Shown here piece by piece: positions 1 to 7,682 of a DNA stretch of 32,145 bases (positions are counted from its first letter, which is position 1; the number at the start of each line of letters is the position of its first letter). The translations under genes were made by a program, and so were the position numbers. The notes below the pieces were generated by a model. The model was not told the DNA's origin. It ran no database searches and was given only the letters and a program-made list of their open reading frames with translations. Origin of the DNA: Clostridia bacterium. GTDB lineage: Bacteria > Bacillota > Clostridia > Christensenellales > Borkfalkiaceae. Location: assembly GCA_900766495.1 (NCBI GenBank), contig CAAFVM010000019.1, positions 1 through 32,145 of the forward strand, given 5' to 3'.

Positions 1-74
1 ATCCAGGGTTGTTCGTTATACCATTGCCAGGCGCGTTCTTTACTCCACTGCCCTTTAACAAGTTTTTCTTCCAT
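1..74 (-). CDS. Partial GH5-like glycoside hydrolase, second copy (N-terminus only)
   Basis: Only the first 24 codons lie in the window; the gene continues past the left edge. Those codons encode the same residues as the start of the complete GH5-like gene ending at 1139 (MEEKLVKGQW onward). The upstream ribosome binding site and leader are also copied almost base for base, up to about position 114. The enzyme is therefore a close paralogue produced by tandem duplication, and would belong to the same clan GH-A glycosidase group. Whether the rest of the gene is intact cannot be seen. It is the last visible gene of the polysaccharide utilisation operon, 109 bases after the esterase stop codon. 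Confidence 0.75.
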   Translation of the reverse strand, partial: MEEKLVKGQWSKERAWQWYNEQPW

Positions 75-114
75 AAAAAATTCTCCTTTCGTAGGCAAAA
101 GCCGTACGCCCTTA
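1..114 (-). repeat. Direct repeat, copy A (5' end and leader of GH5-like gene)
   Basis: Positions 1-114 repeat 2184-2297 in the same orientation. I find one substitution just before the start codon and one single-A length difference in the leader. The repeat covers the 5' coding end, ribosome binding site and short leader, and ends where copy B runs into the GH2 stop codon. This marks one boundary of a tandem duplication. The other boundary lies left of the window. Confidence 0.85.
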
Positions 115-183
115 TATTTTTCCGTATTTTTTATTTTTGCCAACGCGATTAAACGTTTGCGTTTGTTTTTGTGCGATGAAAAA
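75..183. other. Short spacer between esterase stop and duplicated GH gene
   Basis: 109 bases. The half next to the duplicated gene is the copied leader. The rest (115-183) is AT-rich unique sequence with the small palindrome AAACGTTT at 151-158, which resembles the centre of LacI-family operators but has poor flanks. I see no terminator hairpin. Confidence 0.4.
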
Positions 184-1149
184 TTAAACGGGAATATCGA
201 ACCCGTAATACGCGCCCACAAGCTTATCTACAAATTCTATATAGGCGGCTTCCATTCCCGCAATAGAATACCCTGTGTTGCTGCTTAAACTGCGCAGATA
301 GTCGTTGGCTCCGAGATAAATAACCACGGCGTCGGGCATATCGGAAAAATCGTATTCGGGACATTCGCCGTTTTCCACCGACAAATCGACCGCCATACTT
401 TTGTAGTTGTTAATAACCGAGAACGGCTCGGTTGCGGGATTTCTGAATTTTAAAGTAATTCCGCCCCTGCCGAACACGCCGAACGAAGCGCCCAGTTCGC
501 TTGCGCAATAAGCCGCGTAAGATTGCAACGCGTTTTGCGTTTCGGCGGTGTGAATTTTGCTGTCGGCGGGCTTGTATACCCTTAAAACGCCGCTTCCGCA
601 CGTTATTGAATCGCCGTAAAAGGCTATGTGCAGTTTCGGCTTCTCGGGCGCGCCCAAAAACGCGCCGTCGGAGGAAAGATTTTTTATAACGGCATAGTCG
701 GCACTCGACATAGTGCGCTTTAATATTTTAAGCGTATGCTCGTCGCTAGGCAGCCCCTCGACCAAAGTTTTTTTAGCAAACATCCCGCGGGTTTCTTTAA
801 ACGTTAAAACGCGGGCGTTGCTGTCGGTTTCGCCGTCTACAAACACCGACCACATCGAACTGCGCGAGCCTATAACGCAAATATCGGCGTAAACCGCGGT
901 GCCGCGGAATTTAAGCTCGAACCCCGAGGCGCTGTTTATAAAGGTGGTGCCCTCGTAATTTTCGTTATAATAATTTCTGCCGTACAAATTAACGTAACGG
1001 GCGTCGGATAAATCTTCTATTTTCTGCGTTTCGGGAATTTTATTGCCGCCGTCGGAGTTATTGTTACAACCCGCAAACGCGCCGCAACCCGCAACAACCG
1101 CAGCCGATAATGTTAAAGCCAACATTTTTACTAAAATTTTATTTTTCAT
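184..1149 (-). CDS. SGNH/GDSL esterase lipoprotein, CE2-like, apparently C-terminally truncated
   Basis: Predicted secreted carbohydrate esterase (321 aa), which in this family removes acetyl groups from xylan or similar glycans. The start at 1149 gives a proper signal peptide with lipobox V-A-G-C22; a longer start at 1182 adds only a basic leader. Residues about 45-160 resemble the N-terminal beta-sandwich of CE2-type esterases. The SGNH part has block I GDS (S181), a block II Gly near 228 (GRGG) and block III G-A-N-D (N282). Translation stops about 40 residues later, before any block V D-x-x-H, so the catalytic Asp/His pair is not encoded. The start overlaps the stop of the upstream GH5-like gene by 11 bases, and no strong ribosome binding site is visible. 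Activity is doubtful unless the His is supplied otherwise. Confidence 0.75.
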   Translation of the reverse strand: MKNKILVKMLALTLSAAVVAGCGAFAGCNNNSDGGNKIPETQKIEDLSDARYVNLYGRNYYNENYEGTTFINSASGFELKFRGTAVYADICVIGSRSSMWSVFVDGETDSNARVLTFKETRGMFAKKTLVEGLPSDEHTLKILKRTMSSADYAVIKNLSSDGAFLGAPEKPKLHIAFYGDSITCGSGVLRVYKPADSKIHTAETQNALQSYAAYCASELGASFGVFGRGGITLKFRNPATEPFSVINNYKSMAVDLSVENGECPEYDFSDMPDAVVIYLGANDYLRSLSSNTGYSIAGMEAAYIEFVDKLVGAYYGFDIPV

Positions 1150-2257
1150 TTTTATTGTTTTCGGCTTCTTTCGCCGCCGCAAGCGCGCAGAAACGTTTAA
1201 TGGTGTTAATCTCTTTTACGTCGTAAGGCAAACCGTTAAAACGGTAAATATCGTGCTGCCATTTAGTAAGGTCGAGCGTGGAACCCTCTTTCAGATAGTC
1301 CACGAAATAATGCCCCCACGGCTCGTATGTCTGCGAATACCCTGCGATAAGCCCCCAGTGATAAGAACCTATTTTTTCAAGATAGAACAGCGGAAACAGC
1401 TCTTTTACGTCGTTGCCGGCAATACGGTTAAGCCATTCGTTGTTTATAAGCGGGCGCCCGTATTTTTTAAGATTTTCTATGATAATAATCATATTTTCAT
1501 ACGAACCGTAATAGTGGAAAGTTATTACGTCCGAAAGCTCTACCGCCACCTTTTCCATTTCGCGCTTGGGCATAAAATCTTCGGTATAGCTCCAGCAATC
1601 GGCGGTAAGCGGCTGAATAGGGTTATGCGAGCGAATGATTTCAAAAAACTTTTTCATCGCTTTCATACTTAAATTATCGCGCCTGCCGTTGCCCGGTTCG
1701 TTCCACACGTCCCAAATCTGCAAACGAGCGTCTTTGCAATATTTCGCCGCGATTTCGTCGACCATTTCGTAATATTTCGGTTCGATTTCGGGGTCGTCGA
1801 GCAGACAATACCCGGGACCTACAAGCCCCGCCGAATGCGGGCCAGCCTTTATGCCGCTATGATAACCCCAGTCCACGTTCTGTTTGCCGAACACCACGGG
1901 TTTGAATTTTTCTTTGGGAACCGTGCAGTCGTTGCCGAGCGTAAGCATTACTTTAAGCCCGTATTTATCGGCGAGCGTAAAGTATTCTTCAAGGTTTTTC
2001 ATAAACGAATCGTGCTGATAATACCAGCACTCGAACTGAATAATGGCGCGCACGGCGTTAAAGCCTGTTTCTTTGGCAAGATTGAATTCGTATTCTATCT
2101 GCTTAAAAACCTCTTCGTGTTCGTATTCCTGCCACATGGCTATGCGGTTTACGCAGTTCGACGGATAACCGTTATATCCGCGAATCCAGGGTTGTTCGTT
2201 ATACCATTGCCAGGCGCGTTCTTTACTCCACTGCCCTTTAACAAGTTTTTCTTCCAT
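1139..2257 (-). CDS. GH5-like (clan GH-A) glycoside hydrolase, cytoplasmic
   Basis: A 372-residue single-domain TIM-barrel hydrolase with no signal peptide. The acid/base Glu is E187 in D-V-W-N-E-P, at the end of a beta strand. The nucleophile candidate is E274 in I-N-N-E-W, with a typical spacing of about 87 residues. This is the retaining clan GH-A arrangement seen in GH5 and the catalytic domains of GH2. The exact family and substrate are not assignable by eye. The start at 2257 is chosen because AGGAG lies just upstream; an in-frame ATG at 2281 has no such site. It begins 36 bases after the GH2 stop and overlaps the esterase start, so it is translated as part of one operon. A second copy begins at the left edge. 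Confidence 0.85.
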   Translation of the reverse strand: MEEKLVKGQWSKERAWQWYNEQPWIRGYNGYPSNCVNRIAMWQEYEHEEVFKQIEYEFNLAKETGFNAVRAIIQFECWYYQHDSFMKNLEEYFTLADKYGLKVMLTLGNDCTVPKEKFKPVVFGKQNVDWGYHSGIKAGPHSAGLVGPGYCLLDDPEIEPKYYEMVDEIAAKYCKDARLQIWDVWNEPGNGRRDNLSMKAMKKFFEIIRSHNPIQPLTADCWSYTEDFMPKREMEKVAVELSDVITFHYYGSYENMIIIIENLKKYGRPLINNEWLNRIAGNDVKELFPLFYLEKIGSYHWGLIAGYSQTYEPWGHYFVDYLKEGSTLDLTKWQHDIYRFNGLPYDVKEINTIKRFCALAAAKEAENNKNEK

Positions 2258-2297
2258 AAAAATTTCTCCTTTCGTAGGCAAAGCCGTACGCCCTTAT
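2184..2297 (-). repeat. Direct repeat, copy B (5' end and leader of GH5-like gene)
   Basis: Partner of the repeat at 1-114. The similarity stops at the GH2 stop codon (2294-2296), so the duplicated unit begins exactly at the junction between the GH2 gene and the GH5-like gene. Confidence 0.85.
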
Positions 2298-4069
2298 TCT
2301 TTAATTCCGTTTATAAGCCGCAATTTCGCCATATCGGCTTTGGGCTTTCTGTCTTCGGTGAAAAGCCCGTTCTTTTCCTGCATGACGTCGGTAAACTGCG
2401 TAAGGCAATACCCTTGGCAATTAACGCTTTCTATCGCGCGGGTAAGCTCGCACAGCCTGTTTATAAACTCTTCTTCGCTTTTCGCGGCGTTGCCGTAACC
2501 CCAGCCGTCGGAACTGTCTTTAATAAAAGAAACGCCGCCGTATTCGCTTATTATAACCGGCTGTCCGTCGTATTTATAACCGTTTGCAAAAGCCGCGCGC
2601 GAATGCCTGTCTTTTACAAAATCGCCGTTTAAAAACGCCTGCATATCGCCGTAAGCTTCAACTATTTCTTTGCCCGTCTGCGCGTAGTTGTGCAGGGTTA
2701 CTATGTCGCTTTCGGTGTGTTCCCAACCGTCGTTGGATATAACCGGGCGGGTTGAGTCGAGCGCTTTGGTAAGCCTGTAAAGCCCCGCGGTAAAATTCTG
2801 CATGGCTATATTTTCGCTTGTTTGCAATACGCCCCAGCTTTCGTTTACCGGCACGTAAGCCATAAGCGACAAATAACCTTTGTGTTGAAGAACTATCTCG
2901 CTCCACTGCCTTGAAAGTTCCGCCGCCGCCGCCGACGTAAAGTCGTAAGCTGCGGGCATTTCCAGCCAGAAGAACAAGCCGACCATATCGCAGAAATAAT
3001 AAAACCGCTCGTCTTCTATTTTTTGGTGCAGCCTTACGCCGTTGAATCCCGCCTGTTTTATAAGCAGAACGTCGTTCAAAAGCTCTTCGTCGCTTTCGGC
3101 AGTCATTCCGCCGCGCGGAAAATACCCTTGGTCAAGCACCATTCTGAAATAATAACACGGCAGATAGTTGACCTCTATGCCGTTGTTTTTGGTTCTGTAA
3201 TCTACAAGCGCGGTATACGAACCCGCTTCGTCAACGACTTTGCCTCCCACTTTAAGCGTAAATTTCAAATCGAAAAACTGTTCGGGGCGACCTATGCTCC
3301 ACGGCTTCATAGCCAGAACTTTATTAAAAAGCGTAAGGTCGATAACGGCTCGCCCGTAATCGGCAAAAATTTCGGTTTCTATGCAAGCCGCCTTTTCGCC
3401 CTGATAACTCGCCTCGATTTGCAGCGACGCGCCTTTTACTAATTTGTTAAGGTAAAATTCGAAACTTGCGCGGCAGTTTTCATATTCGCAGGAAGAAATA
3501 ACGTTTTTAAGGTAAACGTCGGCGGTTTCTTCCAGCCACACGGTTTTCCATATGCCCGAAGTCGGGGTGTAAAAACAGGAAATGTTTTTTTCTACGTAGC
3601 GCTGTTTGCCTCGGGGCATAACCGGAGAGAACTCGTCCTCGCACTTTACGACCAAAAGGTTTTCGCCGCGTTTCAGATAATTAGTAATATCAAAGGAAAA
3701 ACGCGCATATCCGCCCGTATGGCTGCCTATAAACACGCCGTTAAGCCACACTTTGGCAACATAATCGGCGCCGTCGAAGTTTATTATAAGGCGTTTGCCG
3801 CGCGCAAGAGAATAATCGAACCTGCGCGAATACCACATATACGAGTGGTCGGTTTTGTCTTCCACGCCGCTCGCTTCCGACTGATAGGCAAACGGCACGT
3901 TTATTTTTACCGACTTTTCAATGCCCGAAAAATCGTTATAATATTTACGCTTTTCCCCTGCGTTTTCGTCATCGAACAAAAAATCCCATTCGCCGTTTAA
4001 GCAAACGTAACTTTCGCGCACGAACCGCGGACGAGGATACCCTTTTTTATAACACGCTGCGTGTTGCAT
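2294..4069 (-). CDS. Glycoside hydrolase family 2 protein (beta-galactosidase/glucuronidase type)
   Basis: A 591-residue GH2 enzyme. The N-terminal sugar-binding jelly roll is roughly residues 20-180 (L-N-G-E-W-D-F start; G-I-W-K-T-V-W-L at its end). An immunoglobulin-like domain follows to about 290, then a TIM barrel. The acid/base Glu is E410 in V-N-E-S-W and the nucleophile is E509 in I-S-E-Y-G-G. GH2 members act as beta-galactosidases, beta-glucuronidases, beta-mannosidases or arabinosidases, and I cannot decide which. There is no signal peptide, so it likely acts in the cytoplasm on imported oligosaccharides. The start at 4069 follows AAGGTGA closely; an upstream in-frame ATG at 4102 lacks a binding site. 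It lies 79 bases after the second permease gene. Confidence 0.9.
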   Translation of the reverse strand: MQHAACYKKGYPRPRFVRESYVCLNGEWDFLFDDENAGEKRKYYNDFSGIEKSVKINVPFAYQSEASGVEDKTDHSYMWYSRRFDYSLARGKRLIINFDGADYVAKVWLNGVFIGSHTGGYARFSFDITNYLKRGENLLVVKCEDEFSPVMPRGKQRYVEKNISCFYTPTSGIWKTVWLEETADVYLKNVISSCEYENCRASFEFYLNKLVKGASLQIEASYQGEKAACIETEIFADYGRAVIDLTLFNKVLAMKPWSIGRPEQFFDLKFTLKVGGKVVDEAGSYTALVDYRTKNNGIEVNYLPCYYFRMVLDQGYFPRGGMTAESDEELLNDVLLIKQAGFNGVRLHQKIEDERFYYFCDMVGLFFWLEMPAAYDFTSAAAAELSRQWSEIVLQHKGYLSLMAYVPVNESWGVLQTSENIAMQNFTAGLYRLTKALDSTRPVISNDGWEHTESDIVTLHNYAQTGKEIVEAYGDMQAFLNGDFVKDRHSRAAFANGYKYDGQPVIISEYGGVSFIKDSSDGWGYGNAAKSEEEFINRLCELTRAIESVNCQGYCLTQFTDVMQEKNGLFTEDRKPKADMAKLRLINGIKE

Positions 4070-4110
4070 ATTGTCACCTTTTGTTGTTAAAAGCCGAGCC
4101 AAAAGCTCCG

Positions 4111-4135
4111 ATTACGAACTTATAGCCCGACTTTT
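4111..4135 (-). repeat. Short dispersed repeat (AAAAGTCG ... TATAAGT), copy 1
   Basis: Intergenic copy of a roughly 26-base motif found five times in the window (see also 10341-10366, 21540-21565, 25584-25609 and 29370-29394). This copy keeps the AAAAGTCGG and CTATAAGT parts but differs at the end. It lies between the permease stop and the GH2 start. Confidence 0.45.
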
Positions 4136-4148
4136 AGAATTTTTTATA

Positions 4149-5030
4149 TTAGCCTTTAACGGCGGAAATAGCCATGCCCTCTATGAAGTAGCGCTGGAAG
4201 ATTATGTAAATTACGTAAAGCGGAACGCTTGCTATAACCGCGCCCGCAAACGATACGGGCAAATCTACTTTCGAATCGGAAAGCGATTTAAGCATAAGCT
4301 GCAAAGTCATAACCTTTTCTACGGTAAGATACAGCGACGGAGCGAAGAAGTCGTTCCAGTTGCCCACGAACATAAATATAACCTGCGCCGCAACGGCGGG
4401 CCCCATAATGGGAAGCATAATGCTTACGTATTGTCTTAAATAACTTGCGCCGTCCACTTTTGCGGCTTCGAAAATAGCGTTTGAAATGGAACGCTGAAAC
4501 TGCACGAAGAAGAACATCATCGAAACCCCGCCGAACAGCGACGGCAATATGAGCGGCCAAAGCGTATCGGTAAGGTTAAGCGAGTAGTAAGCGCGATAAA
4601 GAGGCAAAACCACGCAGGCGTAAGGAATCATAAGCGCGCTTAACTGCACCATAAGGTGAACGTCTTTATGCTTAAGTTCCATTTTAGAAAACGCGAAAGC
4701 CGACAATCCTGACATAAAAACACAGAACGGAATGGTAGACACTTCGATTGCCATTGTGTTTAAAAGTCCGCGGAACATATTGATCTTTTCGAAAACCACG
4801 GCGTAATTGTGCCATTGCGGTTTTTTTGCAAAGAACGTAAGAGTAAGAGTGTTTACCGTTTCTTCAACAGTTTTAAGGCTTGATAAAAACATCCATAAAA
4901 ACGGAAAAACGCACGTAAAACAAATTAAAACAAGAAAGATATAGCACAAAACAAGCCCTATAATTCTGCCGACTTTTTCGGCAACGGGGGACTTTTTATT
5001 GTATGCCTTATTTTCGATATTCGCAGTCAT
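4149..5030 (-). CDS. Carbohydrate ABC transporter permease (MalG/AraQ type)
   Basis: A 293-residue inner-membrane permease of the CUT1 sugar transporter type. About six membrane segments are visible, the first near residues 24-48. The cytoplasmic EAA loop, which contacts the ATPase, is clear at about 188-211 (E-A-A-x-x-D-G-A, then L-P-I-M-G-P). Length is normal. It pairs with the permease just upstream, whose stop lies 12 bases before this start. Its strong binding site (AGGGGGGA) touches that stop codon, indicating coupled translation. With the binding lipoprotein it should import oligosaccharides released outside the cell. No ATPase gene is in the window. Confidence 0.93.
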   Translation of the reverse strand: MTANIENKAYNKKSPVAEKVGRIIGLVLCYIFLVLICFTCVFPFLWMFLSSLKTVEETVNTLTLTFFAKKPQWHNYAVVFEKINMFRGLLNTMAIEVSTIPFCVFMSGLSAFAFSKMELKHKDVHLMVQLSALMIPYACVVLPLYRAYYSLNLTDTLWPLILPSLFGGVSMMFFFVQFQRSISNAIFEAAKVDGASYLRQYVSIMLPIMGPAVAAQVIFMFVGNWNDFFAPSLYLTVEKVMTLQLMLKSLSDSKVDLPVSFAGAVIASVPLYVIYIIFQRYFIEGMAISAVKG

Positions 5031-5042
5031 AAAAATCCCCCC

Positions 5043-6008
5043 TTATTCGGAATAAACCCATTTGTTGCTTATTTTGAATTGCAACAACGTTATAAGCATA
5101 ATGCTTATGGTAAGCACGAACGAAGCGGCGGAAGCTATTCCGTAGCGGCTGCGGCTTATACCGTAGTTCCATATAAAATAAACTATGGTCTGCGCGCCGG
5201 GGTGCCCGTTTGCGAACACCTGCGAATCGACGTAAGCTTGCAAGTTTCCTATAAATCCTGTGCAGAACAAATAGAACAGCGTGGGCGAAATAAGAGGAAT
5301 TGCTATTTTAAAAAACTTAGTAACCTCCCCCGCGCCGTCGAGTTCGGCGGCTTCGTAATAATCGTGCCCTACGTTTGTAAGGGCGGCAAGGCACAAAATC
5401 ATAGTGCGCCCTATCGCCCCCCAGGCTGACTTAATTATTATGGCAACCTTAATCCAGCTCTTATCGGTAAGCCATTGAACATCCCAACCGGTAACCTGAT
5501 TGATTATTCCGTACTGGTTATCGAATATATAACGCCAAATTATGTTCATTGCCACCGCGGAAGAAACCACGGGAATATAAATGAGCATTCTTATAACGCG
5601 CGAACCGCGTATAAGGTTTTCACGGCTTAACATAACCGCCACCACAAGCCCGATTATTATCCCCAAAGGCACGCTTATCATAAATATAAGGTTATTCAGC
5701 ACCGCGTTTATAAACGCTTCGTTATAAACCGATTTCCCGAACAATTTCGCGTAGTTGTCGAAGCCGCACCATTTATCGCCCATTATGGTTAAAAAAGGCT
5801 CGGTTTCTATTCGGGCGTTATAGTCGGTAAAACTATATAAAATAGCGAATATAACCGGAAGCACGGTAAAAACTATAAGACCAAAATATTTTATCGATAT
5901 AAACGCAAGAGCAATTAAGTTTTCTTTGCGTTTAAGCGTGCTTTTCTTTTTTTTAGGCGGTTTACACGAAACAACCGCGGTTGAAGTTTCCGATTTGTTT
6001 ACGTTCAT
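5043..6008 (-). CDS. Carbohydrate ABC transporter permease (MalF/UgpA type)
   Basis: A 321-residue CUT1-type permease. A Lys-rich cytoplasmic N-terminus (residues 18-29) precedes the first membrane segment near 32-60. The EAA loop is at about 219-243 (E-A-A-E-L-D-G-A, then I-P-L-I-S-P). It forms a heterodimer with the permease encoded immediately downstream. A GGGGGGAAG ribosome binding site precedes the start. It is separated from the binding-protein gene by a strong hairpin (6033-6054), which commonly sets a lower level of permease relative to binding protein. Confidence 0.93.
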   Translation of the reverse strand: MNVNKSETSTAVVSCKPPKKKKSTLKRKENLIALAFISIKYFGLIVFTVLPVIFAILYSFTDYNARIETEPFLTIMGDKWCGFDNYAKLFGKSVYNEAFINAVLNNLIFMISVPLGIIIGLVVAVMLSRENLIRGSRVIRMLIYIPVVSSAVAMNIIWRYIFDNQYGIINQVTGWDVQWLTDKSWIKVAIIIKSAWGAIGRTMILCLAALTNVGHDYYEAAELDGAGEVTKFFKIAIPLISPTLFYLFCTGFIGNLQAYVDSQVFANGHPGAQTIVYFIWNYGISRSRYGIASAASFVLTISIMLITLLQFKISNKWVYSE

Positions 6009-6032
6009 ATGTTAGCTTCCCCCCGAATATCG

Positions 6033-6054
6033 CGCGCCGCTATAAAGCGGCGCG
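6033..6054 (-). promoter_or_regulatory. Strong intercistronic hairpin between binding-protein and permease genes
   Basis: Perfect 9-base-pair stem (CGCGCCGCT / AGCGGCGCG) with a 4-base loop, plus outer pairing between CCGAA and TTCGG. No T tract follows on the minus strand, so it is not a classical terminator. In sugar ABC operons such a structure between the binding-protein and permease genes usually protects the upstream mRNA from 3' decay and lets the binding protein exceed the permeases. That role is inferred here. Confidence 0.7.
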
Positions 6055-6084
6055 TTCGGATTGTGTTATAATTAATGTTTTTGT

Positions 6085-7611
6085 TTAACCTATAAAATCT
6101 CTTCCCTCGTCGAGAAGCCCTTGCATTGTGGGTTTATATGAGGTGAGTGCTTCTTTTATATTAACCCATTTACCGTTCTTATCAGCCTGCCAGAACGAAC
6201 CGTAATTGCCTTTCTGACCTGCCATAAACTGATTGAGTTCGGTTTGCCACAAACTGTCGAACGTGTAGCTTGCCGCACGGTATTTACCGGTAATTTTATC
6301 GGTATAAGTAACGCCGTTTGCTGTTTTCTGCGTGCCTACGCCGTCTATCGTGTCAACCCATACTCCGCGGTTTTCGGGGTAAGCTTTGTCGCGGTTAGCC
6401 TGCGTTTTAGCCTGATTTTTAATAAGACTTTGAGAATCGGTTATGTATTCGTTGGCAAGGCTTTTAAGGTTAGGTATGCACTGTCCGCGTTTATATTGCG
6501 TTCTTTGAGCGGTTACGTCGGTAGAGAAATATTTAACTACTTCCAAAGCTGCGTCTTTATATTTGCAGTTGTTGGAAATTGCGTAAACCATGCTGCCAAC
6601 GCAAGCGGTGGAAACCGAACCATCGGCGTCGCCGCAAAGCACGGGAAGAATGTTCCAGTCGAACGAGCAGCTCTTCCAGTAGTCTTTGGTCTTCCAGGGA
6701 CCTACCGCGCCGTAATAGAACAACGCTTTGCCCGAGGTAAACAAGGTTTCAGCCGAAGAAACGGCGCCCGCGGGAGGAAGTATGCCCTCTCTGTAAAGGT
6801 CCTGTATGAACTGAATAGCGCCCACGAAGTTGTCGGAATCGATATTGGCTACCGCACCGCTGTCGTCGGTGAAATAGTTGGCGTTGTTGGAATAAACGGT
6901 GCTTTCGATGTCGTAACCCGAAAGAACGTATTCGTCGGTGCCAAGAACTGTTTTAAGCTTTTTGCCAAGCTCTTTAAAATAACTGAAAGTCATAGGCTCG
7001 GTGGTGCTTAATACCGCGGCTTCGTCTATTTTATCGGCGCCTGTAGCTTTTGCGTTATAAGCGGCTATAAGCTCTTTAAGGCGAGCTTCGTTTATAGCGA
7101 GCGCGTAAGGACCGTTATCTTTGGGCAAGCCGTAAAGCGCGGCTTTGTCGGTTTTGCCTATTTTGTTGGTGGTGTGGTCGAAATAATATTCGTTGCAGGC
7201 GGATTCATACATATCGTCCATAACGCTTTCGTCTATATGGCCGCGAATGTTGGCGAGTTTGCCGCTGTATGCGTAAGACGAGAACATTATATCGTTAAGC
7301 ATAAATACGTCGGGCAGGTTTTTGCCCATTCCGTCGAGCGCCGCGTTGTAAGCGGTGCCGTCGCTCCACCATTTAAGTTCTATAACTATGTTGTCGTGAG
7401 TTTTATTGAATTCGTCGACGAAAGCCTGATAGTTGGCTTTCTCGGTGTCTACGTCGCGACCCGCAAAAACAAGCTGAATGGTTTCGCCGCTGTTGAGCGA
7501 GTTCCAGGCTTTGTCGTCGTCTACCTTACCGCCGCCTCCGCCGCAACCGGCAAAAGCCGAAAGCGATAAAACGAGAGCCGTAGCAAGGCTTGCTAATTTG
7601 AATTTCTTCAT
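6085..7611 (-). CDS. Sugar ABC transporter substrate-binding lipoprotein
   Basis: A 508-residue extracellular solute-binding protein (family 1-like) anchored by a lipid. The signal peptide ends in a lipobox A-F-A-G-C23 followed by a Gly-rich linker. Features of the fold include the early strand I-Q-L-V-F-A-G-R, the hinge motif D-V-F-M-L-N-D near residue 100, and C-terminal W-x-x-x-L-N-Q-F helices. At over 500 residues it is long for the family, as is usual for binders of larger oligosaccharides. It lies 71 bases after the GH43-type gene and upstream of both permeases, so it should deliver products of the surface enzyme to them. The ligand is unknown. Confidence 0.92.
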   Translation of the reverse strand: MKKFKLASLATALVLSLSAFAGCGGGGGKVDDDKAWNSLNSGETIQLVFAGRDVDTEKANYQAFVDEFNKTHDNIVIELKWWSDGTAYNAALDGMGKNLPDVFMLNDIMFSSYAYSGKLANIRGHIDESVMDDMYESACNEYYFDHTTNKIGKTDKAALYGLPKDNGPYALAINEARLKELIAAYNAKATGADKIDEAAVLSTTEPMTFSYFKELGKKLKTVLGTDEYVLSGYDIESTVYSNNANYFTDDSGAVANIDSDNFVGAIQFIQDLYREGILPPAGAVSSAETLFTSGKALFYYGAVGPWKTKDYWKSCSFDWNILPVLCGDADGSVSTACVGSMVYAISNNCKYKDAALEVVKYFSTDVTAQRTQYKRGQCIPNLKSLANEYITDSQSLIKNQAKTQANRDKAYPENRGVWVDTIDGVGTQKTANGVTYTDKITGKYRAASYTFDSLWQTELNQFMAGQKGNYGSFWQADKNGKWVNIKEALTSYKPTMQGLLDEGRDFIG

Positions 7612-7682
7612 ATTTTCACTCCTTTAATATTTTTTTATTTTTCACGTTGTTTTTCTTTTGTTTTGAAAAAACAACATTAAAA

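Noticed and set aside
151..158. LacI/CcpA-type operator around AAACGTTT
   Set aside because: Only the 8-base centre is symmetric; the flanks do not fit a cre or LacI consensus well enough.
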